Shown in pieces: positions 12,901 through 23,300 of a DNA stretch of 64,000 bases. The stretch is taken from contig CM119263.1 in NCBI GenBank assembly GCA_051294375.1, forward strand, positions 29,158,079 through 29,222,078. Reading direction: 5' to 3'. The notes beneath the pieces were generated by a model. The model was not told where the DNA came from. It saw only the letters and a program-made list of their open reading frames with translations, and did no database searches. The position numbers and the translations under genes are program-made. Every line of letters starts with the position of its first letter. Position 1 is the stretch's first letter. This DNA is from Paraspadella gotoi (lineage: Eukaryota > Chaetognatha).

Positions 12901-14871
12901 TTTTAAAAAAATGTTAATAATTGGTTAAAAAATGCATCAGGCCTTTTTTTTATAAATTTTACCCAGATATATTTAAAGAACAATATAATTGTTACATAAC
13001 AGTGCTCATGCAAGCCTGAATTTACTGGAATCGTCTGTGAACTAAGTTGTCGCACATATGCATGTAATGGGCATGGAAAATGTATGCAAAATGACAACAA
13101 TATTGTATGTAACTGCGATGCAGGTTATTCTGGAGACAAATGTCAAACACCCTCGTGCTCACCGAATCCTTGTCAGAATTCCGGTAATTCTTTCTTCTTA
13201 ATGCTCAGGAAGTACTTTATCTAAAAAAAGAATGTCAAAGTCTGCAACACCTTACTGAATTTAGCTAATAATCATAGCTGGAAATTTGAAAGGCTATCGG
13301 CAAAAAGAAAGTCATCCAAAACGAGAGAAATTAATTATATTCATCAGGTATACATAATTATAATTAAGGAATCTGCATTGTTTTTTAGGAACCTGTGAAA
13401 TCGAAGGGTCAACAAGAAAATGCACTTGCATCAATGGATATGCAGGAGATACTTGTGAATTTCAACCTGGAGCCTGCAACCCCAACCCTTGTAAAAATGA
13501 GGGCATATGTACAATAAAAGATGGAAAAGCAGAATGCTTATGCCAACCTGGATTTACAGGTACAGAGTGTCTCAAGCATACTGTCACTTTACAAATACCG
13601 CTGTGAATGATTAATTTGAAAGAACTACCGGAAAGATAAGTTCATAGAGTTTTTTTTGTATCTTCATTATCATTGTTTATTTGCATTTTTATTGACACAA
13701 TGCGCAATTCAAATGAGGGGGGGATTTTTGATTTGACAATTGATTAAAACATTTATGTGATGTTAAATTTTTAAAGTTGTCCTGATTTGGTAAAAAAATA
13801 ATTTTCATGTTACATTACAGTTGGCCACAATGTTTATTGACCCCTTGTAGATTTGAAATAATTGATGATGATAATGATTTCAGAAGATAAGATGCAAAAA
13901 ATGATTATGAAGAAAATTTGATTTCATGGAAGCTCATTAGATTTATTTTTAAGAAACTGTAAAATGTGACAAATTTAGTAAGCTCTGATTCAGCATAGAA
14001 TGTTAGATGCATATAGTACATTTTATTACTAAAACTATTTTCCAACAGACTGCAGCTCATAAGCATTGGTAATATAATTGACTTAGTCAAACCAGTTGCA
14101 TATCCGTAACAATTTTTAGATTAAAACCAATCAAATACTCTCAAATCCGGAAAGGCTATGATGAAAATCTGTCAGGAAAAGCCTGTGACAATCATTATAC
14201 TATGGCAACATATTATTATGTAACCAAGTAGCTGAAAAAAATATTTTGGGTATTTAGAAAGATTTGAATTTTTCAAAAATGATAAAAAGTTATTTCAGTC
14301 TTTTACTTTGAGTGCTGATAACATGTGATATAATCGTTTGATTTTAAAAATAAAGTAGTACAGTAAATGCATTTTTTATAACCGTACTGATTCACTGTAA
14401 TCATTTGTAAAGTGACTGTACGCTTGAGACACTGTATTTTAAAACTACAACTAAAATCTTTAAAGAATTGAGTAAAATTTAAAAATTTCATTTCAGGCGA
14501 AAAATGCGACCCAGTATGTACAAACCATGATTGTCAAAATGGAGGAAACTGTATTTTAAATCCATTGATTACAAGGGGTTATTTCTGTAATTGCCACGCT
14601 GGATACAGGTAACTTTTAATTAAAAAACAATGTTTTTCACTTCTTATATAAATATTCATTTTACACAAGTGGAGAAAATTGTGAAAAACAAATTGATATG
14701 CCAATCGACTGCTCTACCAAGGAGACTGGTGATTACCCAGACAAAGTTTGCCCTTCAAACGTTTATTATACATGTGAGGGAAACAAAGGCTGGCTTCGTA
14801 GATGTGGTCCACAGTTAGTTTACTCATCTTCTTTAAATCAATGTGTGTGGCAACATGAACTTATTTGTTGA
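912..14871 (+). CDS. Secreted mosaic protein: discoidin-like x7, EGF x6, chitin-binding C-terminus (5' incomplete)
   Basis: Twenty exons join in one frame with every junction in matching phase: 912-1105, 1870-2000, 2137-2283, 2364-3132, 7462-7661, 7729-7800, 8236-8276, 9056-9179, 9240-9351, 9438-9608, 9668-9802, 9888-10129, 10215-10391, 10451-10558, 10638-11030, 11921-12516, 13003-13183, 13389-13559, 14497-14608, 14670-14871 (stop TGA). Seven F5/8 type C-like modules share the core W-H-S-Q-E-G, FLPR-x-DN, N-V-P-x-DCP, E-G-S-N-D-G and VPGR-x-x-G-x-KFVVIRD. Modules 2/3 and 3/4 are separated by Thr/Ser-rich linkers. Six EGF domains follow (C-x-NPC-x-NGG-x-C type), then a six-cysteine peritrophin-A/CBM14 module with GDYPD and VYYTC. 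Such modules bind glycans, phospholipid or chitin outside the cell; a matrix, cuticle or egg-coat role is inference. The N-terminus lies upstream. Codon use is AT-rich, unlike the other genes here. Exon calling is strong; the family name is unknown. Confidence 0.85.
1106..1869 (+). other. Intron with an unexplained open stretch
   Basis: This is the intron between the first two visible exons. The next exon must start at 1870 (AG at 1868-1869), since an earlier AG at 1848-1849 would put a TAA in frame. Positions 1342-1590 are richer in GC than their surroundings and stay open in one frame, but resemble no family I know; a decayed mobile element is possible. Confidence 0.4.
3330..4185 (+). pseudogene. 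Decayed Tc1/mariner-type transposase copy
   Basis: From an ATG at 3565 the translation gives a helix-turn-helix DNA-binding start of Tc1/mariner transposases ([20 protein letters not shown], later a G-R-x-R-P-R hook). The 3' part, in another frame around 3966-4040, reads WPGNSPD then IENVW, the usual context just before the last catalytic acid of the DDE/D domain. The stretch between these two is far too short, so most of the catalytic core is deleted and frames are broken. It sits in a 4.3-kb intron of the mosaic gene. Inactive remnant; the exact ends were not resolved. Confidence 0.75.
4279..4378. other. Assembly gap of 100 N
   Basis: Exactly 100 undetermined bases, the conventional length for a gap of unknown size. 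It lies between the Tc1 remnant and a large inverted minisatellite, a plausible cause of assembly failure. Confidence 0.98.
4440..5155. repeat. Inverted minisatellite array (head-to-head, about 20-bp unit)
   Basis: Left of about 4850 the units read like agtatgcaagttggaaaaa; right of it they read in the opposite orientation, like caacttgcatactactttt. Around the switch some units are themselves palindromic (aagtatgcatactt). The whole array is therefore one long inverted repeat, able to fold into a hairpin of several hundred bases. The frames open across it only because the period avoids stops; they are not genes. Confidence 0.9.
5156..6879. other. AT-rich intron sequence, no gene seen
   Basis: Part of the 4.3-kb intron 3133-7461 of the mosaic gene. 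It holds short simple repeats ((AATC)n near 5483, an agtaaagta cluster near 5700) and nothing coding that I can support. Confidence 0.6.
6880..7110. repeat. GC-rich island with a tRNA B-box-like motif, possible SINE or TE fragment
   Basis: A sharply bounded GC-rich stretch inside AT-rich intron. It contains gctgggttcaatcccaac, close to the RNA polymerase III B box (GGTTCRANNCC), but I see no convincing A box at the expected spacing. The abrupt composition change argues for an inserted element. It does not clearly match the SINE family at 22.4, 22.9, 29.0 and 56.9 kb. Confidence 0.4.
7801..9055 (+). other. AT-rich introns around one tiny linker exon
   Basis: Apart from the 41-base exon 8236-8276, which encodes a Pro/Ser/Thr linker of the mosaic protein, this stretch is AT-rich intron. 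I see no other feature. Confidence 0.6.
11031..11920 (+). other. Intron carrying fragments of a dispersed repeat
   Basis: Intron of the mosaic gene. Positions 11475-11510 match 481-515 loosely, and 11561-11639 match 37115-37195 well, marking a low-copy interspersed repeat. Confidence 0.6.
12517..14496 (+). other. Introns between EGF exons
   Basis: AT-rich introns around the exons 13003-13183 and 13389-13559; no independent gene seen. The exon order gives EGF domains 2 to 5, several split across exons. Confidence 0.6.
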
Positions 14872-14884
14872 TGGTTGATTAATC

Positions 14885-14890
14885 AATAAA
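14885..14890 (+). terminator. Poly(A) signal AATAAA of the mosaic gene
   Basis: AATAAA begins 14 bases after the TGA at 14869-14871, the only canonical signal close to the stop. It implies a very short 3' UTR. Confidence 0.65.
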
Positions 14891-15050
14891 AACTCATATT
14901 TATTAAATAATAAATAATAATTTTTATATTGGTTATACCAATTTCATAGTATTCTAAATATTATCATTTGATTAAATTTAATGAAATAAAATAAATTTAA
15001 AAAAAATTGAAACGATGTGATAATATTTTCTTTTTTCGTCGTTAATGAGT

Positions 15051-15257
15051 TAAGAGAAAATCAAAGTTTTTATTGAATTGTGCAACGAATTTTATTTGTT
15101 CAGATACGGACATGTTTCGGCTTGTAATGTTCAAGCCTTCATCATAAAAATGTACTAGACGCTGATGAAGGCTTGAACATTACAAGCCGAAACATGTCCG
15201 TATCTGAACAAATATAATTCGTTGCACAATTCAATAAAAACTTTGTTTTTCTCTTAA
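15051..15257. repeat. Near-perfect inverted repeat with hammerhead-like core
   Basis: Arms 15051-15144 and 15163-15257 (about 94 bases each) are inverted copies separated by some 18 bases. The right arm reads CTGATGA at 15162-15168, then a perfect stem ggcttg/caagcc around a 7-base loop, then GAAAC at 15188-15192. CTGANGA-stem II-GAAA is the conserved core of the hammerhead ribozyme, which is carried by Penelope-like retroelements and their tandem terminal repeats. In the left arm (minus strand) the first core base differs (ATGATGA). I infer a head-to-head pair of terminal repeats; cleavage competence is untested, as stems I and III were not resolved. Confidence 0.6.
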
Positions 15258-15582
15258 ATTGAAACAAAAAAGGGAACAATTAGGAGTATGAAAAATTGTA
15301 TTAACATTAATTTGGAAAAAAATTACAGTATATTACAAATTCTATTGATCTTATAGTTAACTATCCTAATAAAAGTTATTTTTTAAAAAACCTTAAAGAG
15401 TAAATTTGCTTCAAGATAAATTTTAGAACTTGAATAAAAAAATATTTGATATTAACATCGTTAAAAATTAAAGACATTTTATCACATGACATTTATGAAA
15501 GAACATAAAAAATGAAAATTTAAAAAACTTTTTTAAAATTTAATACCTTTAATATAATTAAATACTCCTAAGCTAAATCATA
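15258..15582. other. AT-rich spacer between repeats
   Basis: No coding exon is visible on either strand. In particular no RING2 exon of RNF19 (minus strand) is seen here. Confidence 0.55.
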
Positions 15583-16990
15583 TGTACTGATGCAAATGCA
15601 CTCATACTTATTTACACTGAACCAAATGTACTAATAATTATCTACACCAAACCATTTGTACTAATAATTATCTACACCAAACCATTTGTACTAATAATTA
15701 TCTATACAAAACCATTTAAAATTTTGTACTCATACTTATCTATACCAAACCATTTCTACTAATACTTATCTACACCAAACCATTTCTACTAATACTTATC
15801 TACACCAAACCAATTGTACTAATACTTATCTACACCAAACCAATTGTACTAATACTTATCTACACCAAACCAATTGTACTAATACTTATCTACACCAAAC
15901 CAATTGTACTAATACTTATCTACACCAAACCAATTGTACTAATACTTATCTACACCAAACCAATTGTACTAATACTTATCTACACCAAACCAATTGTACT
16001 AATACTTATCTACACCAAACAATTGTACTAATACTTATCTACACCAAACAATTGTACCAATACTTATTTACACCAAACCAATTGTACTAATACTTATCTA
16101 CACCAAATCAGTTGTACTAATATGTATCTACACCAAACCAATTGTACTAATACTTATTTACATCAAACCAATTGTACTAATACTTATTTACATCAAACCA
16201 ATTGTACTAATACTTATTTACACCAAACCAATTGTACTAATACCTATCTACACCAAAACAATTGTACTAATACTTATCTACACCAAACCAGTTGTACTAA
16301 TACTTATCTACACCAAACCAGTTGTACTAATATGTATCTACACCAAACCAATTGTTCTAATACATATCTATACCAAACCATTTGTACTAATACGTATCTA
16401 TACCAAACCATTTGTACTAATACTTATCTACATTGAACCTAATGTGCTAACATTTATCTACACCAATCCAAATGTACTAATGCTTATCTATGCCAAACAA
16501 AAGTACTAATTAATACTTATCTACAATGATCCAAATGTACTAATATTTACCTAAATTGATCCAAATGTACTAATACTTATCTACTCCAAACCAATTGTAC
16601 TAATACTTATCTACACCAAACCAATAGTAATATTTATCTACACCAAACCAATTGTACTAATAATTATCTACACCAAACCAATTGTACTAATACTGATCTA
16701 CACCAATCCAATTGTTCTAAAACTTATCTACACCAATCCAATTGTACTAATGCTTATCTATGCCAAACCAAAAGTACTAATTAATACTTATCTATAATGA
16801 TCCAAATGTACTAATACTTATCTACATTGATCCAAATGTACTATTACTTCTCTACATTGATCCAAATTTAATAATACTTTTTTACATTGATCCAAATGTA
16901 CTAATACTTATTTACATTAAACCAAATGTATTAATACTTATTTATATTCAACCAAATGTACTAATATTTAACAACATTGAACCACTTATA
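15583..16990. repeat. 30-bp tandem satellite, about 46 copies
   Basis: The unit is approximately ctaatacttatctacaccaa followed by accaattgta. Central copies (about 15800-16020) are almost identical and outer copies diverge, as expected of unequal exchange. Because 30 is a multiple of three, one frame reads as a ten-residue repeat over 16122-16436. No spacers alternate with the units, so it is not CRISPR-like. Confidence 0.92.
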
Positions 16991-17360
16991 CTATTTCTTC
17001 CATATTATTTCTTACACCTATAAAGTCCTATATACATGTTTTTTCTTCTCTGAAGTTTATATAATTTGAAGCAAATGCGCTGGTTTTTATCACGTCTCAA
17101 CCAATTTCAAAAAAAATTTTTTGTGCCAAATTTCAAAATGTTAATTAAAATAGGTCTTTATAAGCTTATCTTTATGAAAATAAATGTGGTTTAACTCATC
17201 TGCACTGAAAGATAAATAAGAACTATTACTTTCCCATCCTCATCAAGCTTATCAAGACCAACCACTAAGTTGTCTTCTTAATTGTTTCGAATCACTTATT
17301 ACTACAATTTACATTTTTAACATTTTGTGATACTAAAGTTTAATAAAATTTTTTACTTAC

Positions 17361-20300
17361 TTCCTGCGAGACTCGTTTTGCTGCTTACAGAAGGTGCTCC
17401 TTCCAAAGGGAACATCGATCTGAAAATTTAAGATGTTCAAAACAATGAGTTAAATAAAACTAAGAAATTAAACCGCGATTTAAGCTTTTTCTTGGTTTAC
17501 AAGATTAATAGCTCACTGTGCTACTGAGTAATTAAATAAGTAGAGCAGATGATTAAAAAAATTATAAAATATTCAATATTTTAAGATAGTGATCGTGAAA
17601 GATAGTCAAACAAGCAATATTGTAATTTTTATACCTATAAAGCGGACCAGGATCGTTACCCCAATTTCTTCTTCTCATCCCAAGGGGTCGGCGATTTTCA
17701 GAAATAGTTCCTAACATCACGGACATTCCTTAAATTCGCGAAAGGATAATAGGAGAGTTAAATGATTGCTTACTCGCTCAAACCTTCATAGTCGTTTTTT
17801 CAAACCCTATAACGTGCGAGCGCTTCGAAAGCTTCAAAAATCCAAATCATAAAAGACTATTTTATCCGAGTCTTTTTACCAGGCGATCGACGTCTGAGGT
17901 TTCGCGCTTCGTCGCAAGTCGTTTCCGGATGCCACTCTTGTTTGCAGTGATAACAAAAATAAATGTTGCATCCCTCTCTCTGACATTGAATTCGAGGGCA
18001 GGAGGCACAACCGGTGGCGATCACAGCGTAACTTAATTGGAGAATTAATTAAGTTAATTTTAAGTTTACCTTAAAAGGATGAAAATTACTCACCCACAAT
18101 CCGGAGCGGGGCACCATCGACAATCAGGCTCGTTGGCGAGATGACGGCGAAGGGTGAACTCCCCGAATTTGGCCATGAGTTGATCGTCTTGCAATATTCT
18201 TTCAATGTCGGTAGGATGAAAGAGTTCAACGCATTCTGTTTAATGAATGGTAACCAAGAATCTTGGCAAGATTGTAACCATCACGTTTTCTTTATACAAT
18301 TTGTTCGATACTGTTTTAGAGGGATGTACAGAAGGCGGGCCAAAATTGAACACTTTTTATCACTTTTAGTTCTCTCAAAAATATTTCTTTTTTCCTTCTA
18401 TTACAAAATCGATTTTTAATGCAACTTTTTGAATTAGTTCATTGAGTTGTTGCACTGAAGCTTTTAAATATTTATTAATATATAATAAATGACAAAAATT
18501 TTTTTCCTAAATTTTATTTTTTAAGAACGGATTCTTTTAAAGCTTAAAATTTTGACAATAAATTGGTTAAAAATTTAAAAAACCCTAAAAAATCATTATC
18601 ATCATCATCATCATTGGCTGAATCTTATAGTTTTTTCAAATTTTCATCAATAAAACAAAGGTTCCGCGTACAAACGTTGCATTTAGGAAAAAAACGACTC
18701 TTTCCACTATTGTTTAGTTGTTACTTACAATATTGATTAACTATGTGCCACAACACAAATTGGGCCGAACTAAGGATTGGTTAGAAACATCTCCACCCGT
18801 TTCTAATGATAAAATAGTACCATTTTGGCAACTTTTAGGGAAAAAAAATTATGTCCATTTTTGTCAATTTTTACTTTCGACTTCTGATTTGAATGCCAAA
18901 GAAAGTTGAGAAAATTTTTTTACTTTGGAAATCCGTTCTTCCTTATCTTCTTTACCCCTGGGTAAATTTATTTGCTTAAATCATTTACAGTTTGCCTATG
19001 AATTAATTTTAAAGTTAACAAGTCAAAAAGTTGCAGTTTCAGTCTTTATATTAATTTGTTAAACAAAAATAATTCAAATTAGTTTAAATTAACAGAAAAT
19101 ATAGCTTATTGAATAAGCTTTTAACACCTACAAAATTTTTTAAAAAACTTTTTTCATTTAGCCGCAAATAATTTTTAAAGACAACTTTTAATTTGTGACT
19201 TTTTGTGACTTGCATTTATTTTTGATAAAGAGAATATTTTCAACTCATTTATTAGTTTTAAAAGATGGGGTAATTACTGATGTTTATAAAACAAAAAAAA
19301 CCGCATCATTTTAACCCAATGGAAAGCGTCAGGACTTGTTTTTTCTCAGAATCGACAGATTTTGCGGAAAATATTTTCCTCAAAATCTGTCGATTTACTA
19401 AATCTGCTAGGCAACCAAAATTGAAATAAAATCTTCTGTTACCGTTAATTTTCTTTCTTATAATGCATATAAAGATTTTTTTTTGATTTGGCTCAATGTA
19501 AACATAGTGAGAAGAAAGAGAAAAGGGAGAACAAGAAAATGAGAAGGGGAGAGATTGAAAGAGGGGGAGAAAGGCAAAAAAAGAAGGCAAATGGCGAAAA
19601 AAAGTGAAACAAATGTAAGGTGGGAAAAGAGGGAAAAATTGAAAGAAAAATTGGGGAAAAGAAAGGGAAAGAGAGAAGAAAAGAAAAAAGGCGAAGAAAG
19701 TGCAGAAGTGGCAGAAAAAGGTAGGGGCTAAAAAAATGGTAAGTGACAGCGTAAGAAGTAATGGAGGAAAGAGGAAGAGAAAAATATAAAGAGAGAGAAG
19801 AAAAGAAAAGAAAAAATAATCAGGAAAAGCTTATGAAGGAAAAAAAATTGTTTCAGATAATGTGGCGTCTTACCTAAAAACTTTTATGCAAGTGAAAGAC
19901 GTGAAGATTCTTATGAGGAATTCGATCTTTAAAAATCATCTGTACCATAAAAATTCAAGCATACTTATTTCTAAAATTAAGCAGTTAATGAGATTAGATT
20001 GACAATCATTGAAGAAATCATGTCTTACCGTATTTTTAACTCTTAGAAATTTACATGGGAAGTTCTAAGTTCTAAGTTCTAAGGAGATAACTTGAGACTA
20101 CCGTTTTTATAAATGAAGAAAGCTTCGTACTAACCAATGAGATCAAGAAATATGGTAATTATTGAAGTTCAGATTTCGTTGTCTAAAAGACTCCGATTGT
20201 AGGCCGAACCCAAAACAAATTTAAAAAGTTGGAATAATAACCTTTATCTAACTTTTAAAGCTCTATCAGAATCTATTAAAAAATATTGAAAAATTAAAAA

Positions 20301-23300
20301 ATAACATTTTAACTTTATATAGTAATAAAATACTTTTTAAATGCTTCCGTGCATATCAATAAGACAAATTTTAAAAATTATTTTCATTTTCATATTCTCT
20401 AACAATCACTTTACCATTATTTATTTGAGAGAACTTCTAGTTTTCAACCTGTTCCGGCCTAAATTGTACAAATTTGCCTAATGTGCAAAAAAAAAAAAAA
20501 AACGCGCCACGTTATATCAGCCCTTAAAAATATTCATGAAAATTTATATATTTTTTTTAAATTTTAAGAGTAAATTAAAATGATGAGCGAAGGTTTTCCG
20601 TCCAACAGTTTATGTCCAAAAAAGATTAAGTAAAATATAAATAGTGTAGCATAATTTTTTTTCAAAATAAACTATTCGTTTGGGAACAGTGATTTTTTAA
20701 AATAAAATAATACACAGCAAAGCAATATGTAAAAAAATTTAATTTAAGATTAATCTTTTTTCTTTTTATATTTTATAGTTATACTTTTTGTAATAAATTA
20801 CAAATAAAAAAAATTATAAGAGATTCAGAAAGATAACTGGTTTGACCCAGATTTCTAAATCACAATTTTAAAGTTATTAAAAAATCTTAAAAGCATAAGG
20901 ATCGTCGCAATCGCATAAGAAAAATGTGGATTGACGACAAATTTTGACACTAAAAAAATAAAATTTGAGAAAAAAAAAATATATAAACAAAAAGAAAAAT
21001 TCTAATTTGCGATTGTCAATTAAAAAAAAAATAAAGTATCGAAGAAAATTAAAGTTACAGTTTATGAAAAAAAAAAAAAAAAAAAACTTTCATTGTCTAA
21101 AAATAAACTGATCAGCAGACGCAGTCCCTGAGAAAAAAAAAACGAAATAAAAACCCAATGTTGCAATAGCAAAATGATAACATGCACGAATACGATGCCT
21201 AATTTTACAATTTCAATCCTAATTCAATTTTTTTTAATAAAAACGCAGAGAAAGAGAGAGAAAAAAAAAAAGAAATCAAAAGGCAGCAGCAGAAGCAGGA
21301 GAGAGCCCCTGCAGAGCCAGCTGCAGATTCGTTTTTTTTTGAAGAATCAGCACTGGGGAAAAGAGAGAGAGATAGAGAGAGCTACATGTAATTAAAAGAG
21401 AAAAGAGAGAGAAAAGGACACAAAAATAAAAGAGGAAATTTGTTTGTTTTGATAAAACGGAAACAAAACATATTTAATAACTGTCCTGACCCAATTTTAA
21501 GCACATCGATGATGAGTAGCTTCATACACCCAAATTTAATCATAAAAAAGGCGATCTATAATTTGGAACGCCGACGAAAAAGCGTTACAAGATCGTCGCA
21601 AACGCAAAGCCATTGCGACGATAAAAGTCAGATGAATAACAAATAATAAATTTTTGAATAATTTTCAATTTTTATATCTTGATTTAAAATACTTAGGTTT
21701 AAAAATCATATCTCTTAAACTATTTTACCGATTATGATAAAATTTATACATTAATTTATTTTTCTAAAAATATATTTTTTTTATATAATTTTTAAAAAAT
21801 TTCTTATGGAACGTCTGGTATTTAAAGTTATAAAGTGGCGCGTTTTTTTTTTTTGCATATGAGTTTATCTTGTACAATGAGCATCCATGTGCTATCTTGC
21901 TTTTAAGAAATTCATTTGGTTTACATTAACGTACATCTATTTAGTAGCAACTAGTGTTCCGATAACCGTTAACTGTTAACGGTTAAAAATAATTTTAACT
22001 TAACCGTTAATATATTTATTTTAACGGTTAAATTTGGTTAATTTTCAAATGTGATTTTTTGGTATGAAATCTTTAAATTAAAAAAAAAAATTTTTTTTTC
22101 TGTTCTCTCTTATTCTCCTCTCCCCTTTCTCACCATATTTTGACCCCTCTCTCTCTTCTCCACTTTTTCCCTGCTTTTTTCCTTTGTTATTTTCTTCTTT
22201 TTTTTCTATCCTCATCTCTCTCTTATTCTTTCTTCCCCTTTATATATCTCATCCTGTTCCTTTCTTTTTCTTTCTCACTTTTTCCCTTTTTCTTTCCCCC
22301 TTTCTTTTTTCTCCTTTTTTCGCCCTTTGCTTTTACCTTTTTCCTTTTTTTTGCCCTTTCATGCAATAATATATATTCAATTTAGCTAAAAATAAATAAT
22401 CCCTTGTGGCGGTATATTCACACCGCCTCACGTCCACCATCCTACAGCCAAATCCATTGGCTCAGAGGGGGAACACACCATCCCGGGCGTAGTGTTCCAT
22501 CCACAGTCCTAACGACTTCCCTCTGCGTTAGCAAAGCAAGACCGACCTAGGGTAACCGCGCCAGTGACTGGAGCCGTCACTGAGGGTCGGAAGCCCCCAA
22601 AGCCAACAGTGAGATTCCCTATCCCAATGGGCATCACAGGCAACCCGGCTGTTGCCATACCCTCTTATTTTACTTTTTCTCTCTTTTTCTTTCCCTCTTT
22701 AAAATTAACAAAGAAGCAAATGAAATAAAACCGAATGAATAAAAAAAAATGAATAAAAAACCAAATAAAAAAAAATTATTTTAAAAAATTTAAAAATTAA
22801 TAATAGAAGGAACGAATCTTAAAAAAGACATATAAAAAAGAATAATGATGATATTGTGGCGGTATATTCACACCGCCTCACGTCCATCATCCTTCAGCCA
22901 AATCCATTGGCTCAGAGGGGGAACACACCATCCCAAGCGTAGTGTTCCATCCACAGTCCTAACGACTTCCCTCTGCGTTGGCAAAGCGAGACCGTCCTAG
23001 GGTAACCGCGCCAGTGACTGGAGGCGTCACTGAGGGTCGGAAGCCCCCAAAGCCAACAGTGAGATGCCCCATCCCAATGGGCATCACAGGCAACCCGGCT
23101 GTTGCCATAATATACTTTTTAATTAAACTGAAAAATATATTTATTAATCAATAATTATTTGATCAATCGATAAATCAACCAGTCTATCAATAAATTAAAA
23201 TTCATATTTATATTTATGGTCATTGACCATTGGTCATAGTTTATGAAAGACTAACAACAGAAAGCAGGCGTTTAAGAAACTAACAACTACAAAAATAATG

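Noticed and set aside
15583-16990. CRISPR-like look of a 30-bp repeat array
   Set aside because: Units are contiguous with no spacers, and the genome is plainly animal (spliced genes, SINEs). It is an ordinary satellite.
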